Assembly: GCA_045586595.1 (NCBI GenBank)
Contig: JAZNAQ010000035.1
Coordinates: 16,052-80,051 of the forward strand
Length of the DNA stretch: 64,000 bases
From: SIG480 sp045586595
GTDB taxonomy: Bacteria > Bacillota > Clostridia > Oscillospirales > JAAYXM01
Direction: 5' to 3'
The position numbers were made by a program, and so were the translations under genes. Below the pieces are notes generated by a model, which saw only the letters and a program-made list of their open reading frames with translations, had not been told where the DNA came from and made no database searches. This document shows positions 32,272 to 41,823 of this stretch, in pieces. Each line of letters starts with the position of its first letter. Positions within the stretch are counted from its first letter, which is position 1.

Positions 32272-32304
32272 AAAAGCTCAGGTCCTTGAGACCTGAGCTT
32301 TTTA
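32271..32304. terminator. Bidirectional intrinsic terminator
   Basis: Stem AAAAGCTCAGGT/ACCTGAGCTTTT with loop CCTTGAG, between the pst operon/remnant and the convergent SDR gene. Confidence 0.85.
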
Positions 32305-32313
32305 TTATCATTT

Positions 32314-33114
32314 TTACGGTCTTTGACCGAGACCGCCCTCGAGGGTGAGTGTTTCACCCGTCATAAACTTAAAGTCGGGATGAGCAAGCTGGACGCAAAC
32401 TCTGCCTATTTCAAGCTCAGAGTCACCGAAGTGCCCCATCGGCGGCATGTGAACGTTTTTGTCAAATGCCTCGGGGTATGCGTTTTTGAACTGTTCAAGC
32501 TGTGCTGTCCATGCAAGCGGGCATACAATATTTACATTGATGTTATCTTTGCCCCACTCAGTAGCTGCGACTCGGGTAAGCCCTCTGATTCCCTCTTTGG
32601 CGGCAGCGTATGCACACTGTCCGAAGTTGCCGAAAAGGCCTGCACCTGAGGCGAAGTTTATAACCGAGCCTTCAGTCTTTTTAAGATGCGGATAACACGC
32701 CTTCATATAGTAAAATGTGGCATAAAGACCGGAATACATAGCAAGGTCAAACTGCTCTGTGGTATGGTCGGCAATAGCAACACCGGAAGCAGATGCCTGG
32801 GCATTGTTGATAAGAACGTCAATTCTCCCGAACTCTTCAATGGTTTTCTCTACAACCATATTAACCGTTGCTTCATTATCTGCCCCTGATGAAATATCAG
32901 CCTGGAGGATAAGCACCTTGATTCCATAAAGTCTTTCAAGCTCTTCTTTCGCCTCTTCAAGCTTCTTCACGTTTCTTCCTGTAATTACAAGGTTTGCCCC
33001 TTCTTTGGCATATGCTGTAGCAATGCCGTAGCCAATCGAGCCGCAACGACCATCCGAAAGGACAGCTCGTCCCGCTCCGGTGATGATGGCGGTTTTACCT
33101 GTTAAAAATCCCAT
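32314..33114 (-). CDS. SDR-family oxidoreductase
   Basis: 266 residues, classical short-chain dehydrogenase. The nucleotide-binding region GKTAIITGAGRAV has a short insertion before the final glycines (GSIGYGIATAYA). NNAQAS stands in place of NNAG, the catalytic serine is in VINFASGAGL and the Tyr/Lys pair in CAYAAAKEGI (YxxxK). The C-terminal MTGETLTLEGGLGQRP is typical of the family. The substrate cannot be told; 3-oxoacyl-ACP reductase is the generic label. The ATG at 33114 is chosen since GAGG lies 7 bases before; a GTG at 33123 is weaker. It is monocistronic. Confidence 0.8.
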   Translation of the reverse strand: MGFLTGKTAIITGAGRAVLSDGRCGSIGYGIATAYAKEGANLVITGRNVKKLEEAKEELERLYGIKVLILQADISSGADNEATVNMVVEKTIEEFGRIDVLINNAQASASGVAIADHTTEQFDLAMYSGLYATFYYMKACYPHLKKTEGSVINFASGAGLFGNFGQCAYAAAKEGIRGLTRVAATEWGKDNINVNIVCPLAWTAQLEQFKNAYPEAFDKNVHMPPMGHFGDSELEIGRVCVQLAHPDFKFMTGETLTLEGGLGQRP

Positions 33115-33152
33115 GTCTGACACCTCTTTATATTTTAATTTATTCTATATAT

Positions 33153-33181
33153 ATTATAACACATAAATAATTTATCTGCAA
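33153..33181 (-). promoter_or_regulatory. Sigma-A-type promoter of the SDR gene
   Basis: Minus strand: TTGCAG (33181-33176), 17-base spacer, perfect TATAAT (33158-33153). Confidence 0.6.
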
Positions 33182-33202
33182 ATTTTAATTAAATTCTTGA
33201 TT

Positions 33203-34027
33203 TTATTTAAGTTTTGATATTACCGTGCTTACAAGCATTGTAAAATCATTTGCGACTCTGTCGGCAGTTTCTTTCACTTCTTCATGGGTCAGCGGGGCGG
33301 AATTTCGCCCTGCCGCCATATTGGTTATGCAGCTTATGCCGCAAACCTTCATTCCCATATGCCGTGCAGCAATCGCCTCGCACGCTGTACTCATCCCTAC
33401 CGCGTCCGCACCCATAATCTCATAAGCGCGAATCTCAGCCGGCGTTTCATAGTTTGGGCCGGTTGTCTGTATATATACACCCTCACACACATCAACCGAG
33501 AGCTTCTTTGCACTTTCACGGATTATCTCACAAAGCCCCTCGTCATACACTTTACTCATATCAGGGAAGCGCACACCGAGCTCGTCTATATTCTCTCCGA
33601 TAAGCGGCGAGGGAACAAGGCTTGATATGTGGTCTCTTATCATCATAAGCACGCCTTTTTCAAAACCTCGGTTTATACCTCCTGCGGCATTAGTCAAAAA
33701 CAGAATTTCTGCCCCCAAAAGCCCCATAAGGCGGATTGGCATAACGACGTCACCGATATTATACCCCTCGTAGTAGTGGACTCGCCCCTGCATTATAACA
33801 ACAGGAACGCCTTTAATATAACCAAACACAAATCTGCCCTTATGACCTTGGACAGTTGATACAGGAAAACCCGGAATCTCACTGTAGCAAACCGCAACTT
33901 CCGTATCTATATTGTCTGCTAGTGCGCCAAGCCCTGAACCGAGCACAAGCGCAACACGCGGCACAAAGTCAGTCTTTTGGCGTATATAATCAAGAGCTGA
34001 CATTAGTTTCTTATATGCCTCTGACAA
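33203..34027 (-). CDS. punA: Purine nucleoside phosphorylase
   Basis: 274 residues, trimeric PNP (MTAP/PNP family). LVLGSGLGALAD binds phosphate, GRVHYYEGYN and TNAAGGINRG form the purine and ribose pocket, and the later GADAVGMSTACEAIAARHMG matches the family. It phosphorolyses inosine and guanosine for salvage. The TTG at 34027 is chosen because GAGGTG lies seven bases before it; the TTG at 34033 is too close to that site. It ends the long minus-strand unit that starts at yqfC. Confidence 0.92.
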   Translation of the reverse strand: MSEAYKKLMSALDYIRQKTDFVPRVALVLGSGLGALADNIDTEVAVCYSEIPGFPVSTVQGHKGRFVFGYIKGVPVVIMQGRVHYYEGYNIGDVVMPIRLMGLLGAEILFLTNAAGGINRGFEKGVLMMIRDHISSLVPSPLIGENIDELGVRFPDMSKVYDEGLCEIIRESAKKLSVDVCEGVYIQTTGPNYETPAEIRAYEIMGADAVGMSTACEAIAARHMGMKVCGISCITNMAAGRNSAPLTHEEVKETADRVANDFTMLVSTVISKLK

Positions 34028-34095
34028 AGCCAATCACCTCAAATTATTTTTTTAATATTATCGTAAGTAGAAATAAAAGTCAATAAAACCACGCC

Positions 34096-34632
34096 TTATG
34101 CTATACTCGTTTTAACATAATCAACAAGCTCACATATAGCCTCTCTGTCGGTAAAATCGGCGCTCGTATCACACAGCCTGATGAGCAGTTTTTCCATATC
34201 TGTCGGATTCTCTTTTCCAGACATAATCTTCTTAAGCGTTTTAAGCGCAGCCTTATGCGGGATTGATAACTCATCTATAATCATTTTACCAAGGAAGTTA
34301 AACACCTTGATTTTTTTGCTTGCTTCGCTCTTGAAGTTTTTTTCAACAACAAGCTTGTCATAATATTCTCGATACTCGGGAGGCGTAAGCCCGGTTGAAT
34401 AAACCACTATATTCTTGCCTTCAAGTTTGTCTATGTTCTTTGTTATCAGACTGACACCGTTTATCACTTCGGCATAAAGCCCTCCTCCATAAATTACAGT
34501 GTCGTATTTTTCAAGGTCCTCTGCCTTTATCCCTTTTGCATCAACCGCAGAGCATCCAAGCTCCTCGGCAATCCACTCGGCATAAGTCTTTGTTGAGCCG
34601 TATTTTGATTTGTAAATTACTATTGCATTCAT
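34096..34632 (-). CDS. Flavodoxin-domain protein
   Basis: 178 residues. The N-terminal FMN-phosphate loop KSKYGSTKTYAEWIAEEL (residues 8-25) and the IYGGGLYAEVINGV segment mark a flavodoxin/HemG-like fold. The C-terminal 80 residues are helical and are not part of classical flavodoxins. Likely an electron carrier or FMN-dependent reductase of unknown partner. It lies 17 bases after the dus gene. Confidence 0.78.
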   Translation of the reverse strand: MNAIVIYKSKYGSTKTYAEWIAEELGCSAVDAKGIKAEDLEKYDTVIYGGGLYAEVINGVSLITKNIDKLEGKNIVVYSTGLTPPEYREYYDKLVVEKNFKSEASKKIKVFNFLGKMIIDELSIPHKAALKTLKKIMSGKENPTDMEKLLIRLCDTSADFTDREAICELVDYVKTSIA

Positions 34633-34649
34633 ATAAAAAGTCTCCCTTA

Positions 34650-35573
34650 CTAAAGCTTTGGCAATGCACTTATTGCCGACATAAACTCCGCCACCGTACC
34701 GGATTTTTTAACTGCCTTTGCGATTTTCTTCTCATCCGGAAAGTTCTTTAGTATATACACCCATATTTCCTTCAGCTTATGCAACGTAAACACATCTGAG
34801 CCCAGAACAACTCTATACTTTTCAATAAGCCTTTTTGAAAATGCGATAAGCTCTTCGGTCTCAAGAGGTTTTCCTCCGCGTATTTCACGAAAAAGCGCGG
34901 GGTTTTGTATCACTCCTCTGCCAATCATTACACTATCAAGATTTTTAAATCTTTCTGTCATCCTCTGAAAATCGGCTGTTGTAAACACATCCCCATTATA
35001 GCAGAGCTTATTGTTTGATACATCATATGCCTTGGTAAAAGTGTTAATGTCAGGGCTTCCGTTGTAAAATTCTTCGCGCGTTCTCGGGTGTATCGTGAGG
35101 AGTGATATTGGGTATTTATTATAAACCTCCATAATTCGCTCCATCTCACTGTGCGACGAGAAACCCACCCTTGTTTTCACGGATATTTTCATATCACTTT
35201 TTGAAAATATCTCACAAAAGAATTCATCCATCGCCTCAGGGTTACACAGAAAACCCGCACCCCTGCCCTTGCGAACAACAGTGGTTGCAGGACACCCTAT
35301 ATTTATATTCACCTCATCATATCCCAAAACCTTTATCTTATCGCAGAACTTCAAAAACGACTCGGCATTGCTTGTTAACACCTGTACCTTTAAATCCGCC
35401 ACCTTGTTCTTCTCGGGCAGGATATCCCGCATGCCCTTCCTACTCACCTTTTCCTGGTCGCTGGGGTTTATGAAGGGTGCAAAATACGCATCCGCGCCGC
35501 CGAACATTTCAGCATGGGTGTTTCTGTATGTATAGGTCGTTATCCCCTCAAGAGGCGCAAGATAGAGCTTCAT
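34650..35573 (-). CDS. dus: tRNA-dihydrouridine synthase family protein
   Basis: 307 residues, FMN-binding TIM barrel. It begins KLYLAPLEGITTYTYRN (the PMEGVTD-like start), has the catalytic cysteine motif NINIGCPATTVVRKGRGAG, SVKTRVGF, LLTIHPRTREEF and VMIGRGVIQNPAL. It reduces uridines in tRNA. Which site it modifies is uncertain. 26 bases after rlmD on the same strand. Confidence 0.92.
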   Translation of the reverse strand: MKLYLAPLEGITTYTYRNTHAEMFGGADAYFAPFINPSDQEKVSRKGMRDILPEKNKVADLKVQVLTSNAESFLKFCDKIKVLGYDEVNINIGCPATTVVRKGRGAGFLCNPEAMDEFFCEIFSKSDMKISVKTRVGFSSHSEMERIMEVYNKYPISLLTIHPRTREEFYNGSPDINTFTKAYDVSNNKLCYNGDVFTTADFQRMTERFKNLDSVMIGRGVIQNPALFREIRGGKPLETEELIAFSKRLIEKYRVVLGSDVFTLHKLKEIWVYILKNFPDEKKIAKAVKKSGTVAEFMSAISALPKL

Positions 35574-35599
35574 CCCTCTTTATCTCTCTTTCTCTATGC

Positions 35600-36940
35600 T
35601 TATATGTTTCTCACTATCAAACACACGTTTTCGACGTGTTTTGTTCGCGGGAACATGTCCACAGGTTGGACGGATACGGCGGTGTAGTCACCGCCTTCGC
35701 AGATTATCTTCAAATCTCTTGCAAGGGTTGCAGGGTCACACGATACATACACAAGCGTTTCCGGCGCCATTCGCTTTATCTCCGATATAACCTCGGGAGA
35801 GAGCCCCTTGCGCGGCGGGTCAACTACTATCGCATCAGGCTTTTCTCCGCGTGCGGCAAGCATTTCTGCCGCCTTTCCTGCATCGGCACATATAAACTCT
35901 GCATTTGTTATTCCGTTTTTCTCGGCGTTGCGTTTTGCATCCTCTATCGCCTGCGAAACGACCTCTACACCCACAACACGCTCAAGTGCCTTTGCAAGCT
36001 TTAATGTTATTGTCCCGATTCCGCAATACAGGTCGAGCGCATATTTTGCTCCACTTTTAAGCGCGAGGCCTACAGCTGTGTCATACAGCTTTCCAGTCTG
36101 AGCTCGGTTTACCTGATAAAACGCAGCAGGCGATATTGAAAACTCAATCCCCGAAAGGTCGTCACAAAGGGTTTCTTCACCCCACAGCGTCATATATTTA
36201 TCGCCGAGAATTACGTTTGTTTTCTTCTTATTTATATTCAGTACCGCGCCGCAGACCTCAGGTGCTTCTGCAGATAGCTTCTCACGAAGTTTTGAAATCT
36301 CATCGGGCCTCCTTGTCACAACAAGGCAGAGCAGTGCGCCGCCTTTGCCGTTTCGCACATATATATGGCGCAGAACCCCTTTGCCGCTCTTTTCATCATA
36401 CGACTCTATTGCACACTCTTTCTGCCAAGCATGGACAACCGCGCGCACGCGGTCTGCAATTTCACTCTGAATGAGGCAGACCTTGGATTCTACTATATCG
36501 TGACTTCGCGGGCGGTAAAACCCGCTCTCGGAATTACCGCTTACCGGGAATTGTGCCTTGTTGCGATAGCGCGTTGTACTGTCTGCTCCGATAATGGGAA
36601 GCACAGGTGTATCAAGCCCTGCAATTCTCTCTATCGCAGAGCGCACACGTTCTTCTTTTAGCCGAAGCTCCTCGGCGTATGACATATGCCACATTGTGCA
36701 CCCTCCGCACTTCGGATAGTACTCGCACTCACTCTCTACTCTTTCGGGGGATGCCTCTATAACACGAATAAGCTTTGCGTATGCAAAGCTTTTTTCAACC
36801 TTTAATATCATTATTTCGCATACTTCTCCGCGAAGCGCAAGAGGAACAAAAACCGCCATGCCGTCTATTCTGGCAATGCCCGCGCCTTCGGAAGTATACC
36901 CCGTAATCTCTACGGTATAAAAATCGCCCTTCTTCATCAT
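35600..36940 (-). CDS. rlmD: 23S rRNA (uracil-C5)-methyltransferase RlmD/RumA family
   Basis: 446 residues. An N-terminal TRAM domain (residues 1-60) is followed by an Fe-S cysteine cluster (CEYYPKCGGCTMWH) and a class I SAM methyltransferase domain with LDLYCGIGTITLKLA. The catalytic cysteine is in YVSCDPATLARDL. It makes m5U in 23S rRNA; the paralogue TrmFO/TrmA-like activity on tRNA is an alternative. Its ATG overlaps the stop of the upstream kinase gene by four bases. Confidence 0.92.
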   Translation of the reverse strand: MMKKGDFYTVEITGYTSEGAGIARIDGMAVFVPLALRGEVCEIMILKVEKSFAYAKLIRVIEASPERVESECEYYPKCGGCTMWHMSYAEELRLKEERVRSAIERIAGLDTPVLPIIGADSTTRYRNKAQFPVSGNSESGFYRPRSHDIVESKVCLIQSEIADRVRAVVHAWQKECAIESYDEKSGKGVLRHIYVRNGKGGALLCLVVTRRPDEISKLREKLSAEAPEVCGAVLNINKKKTNVILGDKYMTLWGEETLCDDLSGIEFSISPAAFYQVNRAQTGKLYDTAVGLALKSGAKYALDLYCGIGTITLKLAKALERVVGVEVVSQAIEDAKRNAEKNGITNAEFICADAGKAAEMLAARGEKPDAIVVDPPRKGLSPEVISEIKRMAPETLVYVSCDPATLARDLKIICEGGDYTAVSVQPVDMFPRTKHVENVCLIVRNI

Positions 36941-37404
36941 TTTCTTCGCCCCATAACAAATCTGACTGCAAGCGGCAATGAGATAATACCGAGAGCCGTT
37001 ACATACGGCATAGAAATAAGCCTTGAAATTACTCTGCCGAACACATCAGGGGAGAGAAATGTTATAAGCCCCACAGCCGCCGCAGAAATTGCGGTGACAA
37101 GCACAGCCCCTGCCGCAATGTCTTTTATCTCGCGTATGCGCTCATCAAACCTGCCCGAAACCGCGTCGCACAAAAGCTCAAGCGCCGTGTTTACAAGCTC
37201 TGCCGCCATAACAATCCCAAAGCACAGTATAAACCGCAAAACATCAGCCTTTTGTACCTCTCCTATGATTGAAAACACAAGAACATAGAACGTCATGCAC
37301 ATATGTATTCTGAAGTTGCGCTCATACTTTGCAACAGACCTTACCCCACGGAATGCATTGCGAAAGCTCTTTGCAAGACTTCTCATCTCACGTTTTACGC
37401 GCAT
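36937..37404 (-). CDS. dgkA: Undecaprenol/diacylglycerol kinase family membrane protein
   Basis: 155 residues. The N-terminal SFRNAFRGVRSVAKYERNFRIH and the catalytic segment AAELVNTALELLCDAVSGRFD (the E-x-x-N-T-x-x-E motif) identify the prokaryotic DgkA family. In Firmicutes this enzyme phosphorylates undecaprenol. Four membrane helices are visible, one more than usual, as a C-terminal helix follows residue 130. GGGAGG precedes the ATG at a good distance. Confidence 0.88.
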   Translation of the reverse strand: MRVKREMRSLAKSFRNAFRGVRSVAKYERNFRIHMCMTFYVLVFSIIGEVQKADVLRFILCFGIVMAAELVNTALELLCDAVSGRFDERIREIKDIAAGAVLVTAISAAAVGLITFLSPDVFGRVISRLISMPYVTALGIISLPLAVRFVMGRRK

Positions 37405-37409
37405 CGCCT

Positions 37410-37898
37410 TTACCTCCCGATACCCATTCCGTTAAGGATTTCCTCCTGACGGGAAAAGTGGAGTTTTTCGTCCTCCTCGCTCTTCTCATGGTCATATCCG
37501 AGCAGATGAAGAGTGCCGTGAGCTGTAAGAAAGGCAAACTCACGCTCTTCGCTGTGGCCGTACTCCTGAGCCTGCTCTCTCGCACGGTCTGCCGATATGA
37601 CAATATCTCCGAGCATAACAGTACCGGTTGAAGCATCTATCTCAAGCGGAGATACTTCTATTTTCTGCCCGGGAGTGAGCTCAAGCATCGGAAACGAGAG
37701 AACATCTGTCGGGCGGTCTATACCCCTATGCTCTAAATTGAGCTGATGTATGTTTTCATCATCTGTTACTACTACGCATACATCGCACCCCTGCTCTACA
37801 TTCTCTGCCTCAAGCGCGCCCTTTACAACGCGCTCAATCAATCCCTCAAGCTTTTCATCGGGGGTTTCGCAAACAACTGTTATTCTATGCTCTACCAT
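37410..37898 (-). CDS. ybeY: Endoribonuclease YbeY
   Basis: 162 residues. The zinc-binding signature HGTLHLLGYDHEKSEE (HxxxHxxGxDH) is intact, preceded by RGIDRPTDVLSFPM and GDIVISADRAREQA. It processes 16S rRNA 3' ends and supports ribosome quality control. It overlaps phoH by 14 bases, a gene pair seen in most bacteria. Confidence 0.96.
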   Translation of the reverse strand: MVEHRITVVCETPDEKLEGLIERVVKGALEAENVEQGCDVCVVVTDDENIHQLNLEHRGIDRPTDVLSFPMLELTPGQKIEVSPLEIDASTGTVMLGDIVISADRAREQAQEYGHSEEREFAFLTAHGTLHLLGYDHEKSEEDEKLHFSRQEEILNGMGIGR

Positions 37899-38904
37899 TT
37901 TTACTACCCTGCCTTATCTGTTGTAATTTCTTTTCTCTCTCGCGATCGCGTTTGTCATACGCATTGATTATACGCTGGACAAGAACATGACGTACAACGT
38001 CCTTTGATGTAAGCATACACATCGCCACATCTTCTATACCCTGAAGCACGCGCATTGCATCTCGTAGCCCCGACATCTTGCCGTCGGGAAGGTCTATCTG
38101 AGTTATATCACCGGTTATAACCGCCTTTGAGTTAAACCCAAGACGAGTAAGAAACATCTTCATCTGTTCAGGCGTTGTGTTCTGCGCCTCATCGAGAATT
38201 ATAAATGAGTCGTCAAGCGTTCTGCCTCGCATATATGCAAGAGGCGCAACCTCTATAGTGCCGCGCTCCATATACCGCTGGAACGACTCAGGCCCTATCA
38301 TGTCGTACAACCCGTCATACAGCGGGCGTAGGTACGGGTCAACCTTACTCTGTAAATCGCCCGGAAGAAAGCCGAGTTTCTCCCCTGCCTCGATTGCAGG
38401 GCGGGTGAGGATAATGCGGTTTATCTTTTTCTCGCGGAAGGCGTTTACCGCCGCCGCAACGGCAAGATATGTCTTGCCCGTACCGGCAGGACCTATACCA
38501 AGCGTTACAGTGTTGTTCTGAATGGCATTAATATAATCACGCTGGCCTATTGTTTTGGGTTTTATGGGCTTCCCCTTAGTTGTTATGCATATAACATCGC
38601 GTGAAAGCTCTGCAATCTGCCCCTCTTTATTTTCTTCAACAAGGCCTATAACATATCGTATGTTCTGCTCGTTTATGCCTTCTCCGCGTGAGGATAACAC
38701 AAGAAGGCTCTCGATAACCCTCACGGCACGGTCTGCACGCTCGACATCGCCTACAACCTTCAGCTCAGTATTTCGGTTTAACACCGTAACCCCGAGCTCA
38801 CGCTCAAGTATCCCTATATTTTCGTCAAACGAGCCGAATATATCTGTCATCTGCTCAAGTCTTTCAATATTTATCGTGCGTTCTACCATGTTGTAATAAA
38901 TCAC
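37885..38904 (-). CDS. phoH: PhoH-family ATPase
   Basis: 339 residues. The P-loop is GIGPAGTGKTYLAVAAAV, followed by ILTRPAIEAGEKLGFLPGD and the Walker B SFIILDEAQNTTPEQMK. It has a helicase-like RecA fold with an N-terminal KH-like region, and is probably involved in RNA metabolism with YbeY. The GTG at 38904 overlaps the yqfD stop (GTGA); an ATG five codons on (38889) gives MVERTINIE and is also plausible. Confidence 0.93.
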   Translation of the reverse strand: MIYYNMVERTINIERLEQMTDIFGSFDENIGILERELGVTVLNRNTELKVVGDVERADRAVRVIESLLVLSSRGEGINEQNIRYVIGLVEENKEGQIAELSRDVICITTKGKPIKPKTIGQRDYINAIQNNTVTLGIGPAGTGKTYLAVAAAVNAFREKKINRIILTRPAIEAGEKLGFLPGDLQSKVDPYLRPLYDGLYDMIGPESFQRYMERGTIEVAPLAYMRGRTLDDSFIILDEAQNTTPEQMKMFLTRLGFNSKAVITGDITQIDLPDGKMSGLRDAMRVLQGIEDVAMCMLTSKDVVRHVLVQRIINAYDKRDREREKKLQQIRQGSKNGRA

Positions 38905-40082
38905 CCATCTCTCAACATTTCTCTTTTTTCTCCGATTTTTTCAATACATTCCGCAGTTATTGATGCATATGCAAACTTTTCATCCGAGGATGTTTTGAAG
39001 TCTGAGTTTACTATCTCGGCACCGTCGCTTATATTAACGGCTCTGTGCAGACCCTCGCTCAGATAGTTATATGCCTCTTCATCAGACATCCTGGCGGGTT
39101 GTATTTCATACTCGCGATACGTCGCACGCTCAAGCGACAGAGGGAGTTTCATGCGCCCGAATAGCGTAAGGTCTGTCTTTTTTATTATTTTATCACACTT
39201 TGCATATGAAATTCCACTGTTTATATATAATTTTATTCTGTTGCCGAATAATAATATTGTGTATGTGTTTTTTTCTTTGCCTGTATATACCTTTTCACTG
39301 TACTCTTTCTGCATTCTTGCCATCTTTCTGTACCATGTTCTGGCGGTGATTTCTGCATCCGCATGAGTCATTACGGTAGCACCTGCTCTGCCTGTCATAT
39401 ACCCGCTTGCAAGTATCTGCCCCTTTGTAACAGTCTCACCCCGCACAACCTCAGGTGTCCCCGATTTTACGGTTATATCATATATTATCCCATCCTTATC
39501 TGCTATTATATCACACGCAACATCCTCAGGCAGTATGTCAGGAGGCAGTGTTCTCTTACGCGCGGTAACAAGTGCGTGAGAGCCGCTGAAATTAACCGAT
39601 ATATACGAAAGCTCGGGCATATCTATAAGTATGTTGTTTTTTAAATCAGAGAGATTGACTGAAGGCGCATATGTACCTACACCCAACCCGGATTCTTTAA
39701 GCGCTGTTTTGAGCTTTGCCGTGTCAAGGTCGGCAAACCCATCTATATCAATTACCCACACAAAGCTCGTAAACACCCACGCTACAACACAGAATATTGC
39801 ACATCCCGTAACGAGTGCTGCACGCTTTCGAAATTGGTTTGTAAAAAAAGGGAGCCCTGATTTTTCGATTATATGTACGCGGCACATAGCCTTTTTCGCG
39901 ACACGCGGCAATCGTTTAAAGTTTGCAACCGTCATCCTTATGCGAAACACGCCAATTTCAACAACCGACATATCCCAAAACTCTATTCCGTTTCTCGCGC
40001 AGAGGTTAAAAAACCGCTCAGGATATGAACCTCTGACCTCAACAAGAACATTGCCGAGAAAAAAATTAACTGCATTCTGCAA
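38901..40082 (-). CDS. yqfD: Sporulation protein YqfD
   Basis: 393 residues. The N-terminal domain opens with a short segment NAVNFFLGNVLVEVRGSYPE, then RNGIEFWDM. One membrane helix (residues about 90-112, ALVTGCAIFCVVAWVFTSFV) is followed by a long outer domain containing the SDLKNNILIDMPELSYISVN stretch. This matches YqfD, a mother-cell sporulation protein made under sigma-E in Bacillus; it is required for late stages of spore formation. It directly follows yqfC, as in other Firmicutes, supporting a spore-forming host. Confidence 0.9.
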   Translation of the reverse strand: MQNAVNFFLGNVLVEVRGSYPERFFNLCARNGIEFWDMSVVEIGVFRIRMTVANFKRLPRVAKKAMCRVHIIEKSGLPFFTNQFRKRAALVTGCAIFCVVAWVFTSFVWVIDIDGFADLDTAKLKTALKESGLGVGTYAPSVNLSDLKNNILIDMPELSYISVNFSGSHALVTARKRTLPPDILPEDVACDIIADKDGIIYDITVKSGTPEVVRGETVTKGQILASGYMTGRAGATVMTHADAEITARTWYRKMARMQKEYSEKVYTGKEKNTYTILLFGNRIKLYINSGISYAKCDKIIKKTDLTLFGRMKLPLSLERATYREYEIQPARMSDEEAYNYLSEGLHRAVNISDGAEIVNSDFKTSSDEKFAYASITAECIEKIGEKREMLRDG

Positions 40083-40095
40083 CTCTATGCCCTCC

Positions 40096-40368
40096 TCATA
40101 CGCCGAAGCTTACGCTGTCGATTTGCCCTGACAGGCGTATTTCTTCACCATTCATTGCAAGAACGCAAAGCCGCTGACCCAGAATTTTTACAGTACCCTT
40201 GCCTGCATTCAGCTGCACCTCATTGTCGGTAAGCTCAAGTATCCCCTTATGGTTTTCTATAAACACTTCGCGGTTGCCCGTCATCTCTATGTGAAGAAGC
40301 CCTCCTCGTGTATCGGCAGGTATATCAAGAAGCTGTGCTGCACGCACGCGTATACTTTCTTTCTGCAT
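40096..40368 (-). CDS. yqfC: Sporulation protein YqfC
   Basis: 90 residues. The family pattern is clear: LLHIEMTGNREVFIENHKG, NEVQLNAGKGTVKILGQRL and the final EEIRLSGQIDSVSF. YqfC is a small beta-rich protein of unknown biochemical role, encoded with yqfD in spore formers. It is the first gene of the nine-gene minus-strand run ending with the purine phosphorylase. GGAGAG precedes the ATG. I did not identify a firm sigma-E promoter in the 146 bases upstream. Confidence 0.9.
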   Translation of the reverse strand: MQKESIRVRAAQLLDIPADTRGGLLHIEMTGNREVFIENHKGILELTDNEVQLNAGKGTVKILGQRLCVLAMNGEEIRLSGQIDSVSFGV

Positions 40369-40447
40369 ATTTTCGCTCTCCTTTCTATATTAATTCTATT
40401 AGCTTCGTCACCGTCATATGTTCAAAAAGATTTTAAACAAATTTTGC

Positions 40448-40476
40448 TTGCTTTTTCCTATACTTGGTACTATAAT
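40448..40476 (+). promoter_or_regulatory. Sigma-A-type promoter of the GT2 gene
   Basis: TTGCTT, 17-base spacer, perfect TATAAT, 24 bases before an AAGGAGG ribosome site. Confidence 0.65.
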
Positions 40477-40514
40477 GTAATAGCCTTTATCAGGACTTGA
40501 AGGAGGGACGTTTT

Positions 40515-41777
40515 TTGCGCTCTTTTTTAGATAGCATTAATCTTTTACTTTTTATTTTCTTTACCGTGCTTTACTCATATCAGCTCATATATGTTTTTAT
40601 CTCGCTTCTTGGCAAGAAAAAAACATTTATTGCAAAGAATAATCACAAATATGCCGCAATAATCGCAGCGCGAAACGAACGGGTGGTTATCGCTCAGCTT
40701 ATTGAGAGCATCAAAAAGCAAAAGTATCCGTCAGAACTTTGCGATATATATGTAATCGCAGATAACTGCACCGACGATACCGCCGAAGTTGCAGAAGCCG
40801 CAGGGGCAACCGTGTTCTCCCGAAACAACCAAAACCTCATAGGCAAGGGCTATGCACTCAACTTTGGTTTTAAAAAACTTGTCGAGGCCGGGCGCTTTTC
40901 GGATTATGACGGTTTCATCGTATTTGATGCAGATAACCTTCTTGACGAGAACTACATCACTGAGATGAACAAAGTCTTTGATTCGGGCTATCGCATAGTT
41001 ACCAGCTACCGCAACTCTAAAAACTATGATACAAACTGGATTTCGGCAGGCTCATCACTCTGGTTTTTGCGCGAGGCAAAATATATAAACCGTTCACGAA
41101 TGCTGCTCAACTCGAGCTGTGCCGTTTCGGGTACGGGGTTTCTCGTCTCACGCGAGATTATCGAAGCAAACCGTGGCTGGCAGTACTATCTACTGACCGA
41201 AGACATTGAGTTCTCAATAGATAACGTCATCAAAAATGAGAAAATCGGTTATGCCGAAAATGCAATGCTCTACGACGAACAGCCTTACACATTCCGCGAG
41301 TCGTGGAATCAGCGCATACGCTGGGCAAAGGGCTTCTTCCAGGTGTTTGCGGCATACGGCGGAAAGCTATTTTGCTCTATATTTAAAAACCGCAGCTTTG
41401 CCTCATACGACATGCTTATGACGATTATGCCCGCCATGACTATTACTCTTATCGGTGCAATAGTAAACTCTGCGTTTCTTATATACTCGCTTCTGCATCT
41501 GCCCACGATGAAAACGCTTGCCGCGGTCGCAGGGATTGCGCTCTTTATGACTTTCTTTAACTTCTACGCTGTTCTGTTCTTCTTCGGTGCGATTACCACG
41601 ATTACCGAATGGAGCAAAATCAACTCAACCACAGGCAAAAAAATTCTTTATATGTTTACATTCCCGATATTTATTTTCACATATATCCCGATTTCTATCG
41701 TTGCGATATTCAAGAAGATTGAGTGGAAGCCAATTCGCCACAACATAGCAAAAAACATAGAAGAATTCCAGAAATAA
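40515..41777 (+). CDS. Membrane-bound family 2 glycosyltransferase
   Basis: 420 residues. An N-terminal membrane helix is followed by a GT-A domain with AAIIAARNERVVIAQLIES, the nucleotide-sugar DxD-type motif FDADNLLDENY, the acceptor-region TEDIEFS, and the Q..RW motif QRIRWAKGF. At least three C-terminal membrane helices follow (residues about 300-400). This resembles processive synthases such as cellulose/hyaluronan/poly-GlcNAc enzymes, but the product is not readable. The start is TTG at 40515, since AAGGAGG at 40500-40506 would lie inside the longer frame. It is monocistronic. Confidence 0.88.
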   Translation: MRSFLDSINLLLFIFFTVLYSYQLIYVFISLLGKKKTFIAKNNHKYAAIIAARNERVVIAQLIESIKKQKYPSELCDIYVIADNCTDDTAEVAEAAGATVFSRNNQNLIGKGYALNFGFKKLVEAGRFSDYDGFIVFDADNLLDENYITEMNKVFDSGYRIVTSYRNSKNYDTNWISAGSSLWFLREAKYINRSRMLLNSSCAVSGTGFLVSREIIEANRGWQYYLLTEDIEFSIDNVIKNEKIGYAENAMLYDEQPYTFRESWNQRIRWAKGFFQVFAAYGGKLFCSIFKNRSFASYDMLMTIMPAMTITLIGAIVNSAFLIYSLLHLPTMKTLAAVAGIALFMTFFNFYAVLFFFGAITTITEWSKINSTTGKKILYMFTFPIFIFTYIPISIVAIFKKIEWKPIRHNIAKNIEEFQK

Positions 41778-41780
41778 CAA

Positions 41781-41814
41781 ATGCACCGTCTTTTGTGACG
41801 GTGCATCTTTGTTT
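41781..41814 (+). terminator. Intrinsic terminator of the GT2 gene
   Basis: Stem ATGCACCGTC/GACGGTGCAT with TTTTGT loop, followed by CTTTGTTTT. Confidence 0.85.
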
Positions 41815-41823
41815 TACATACTT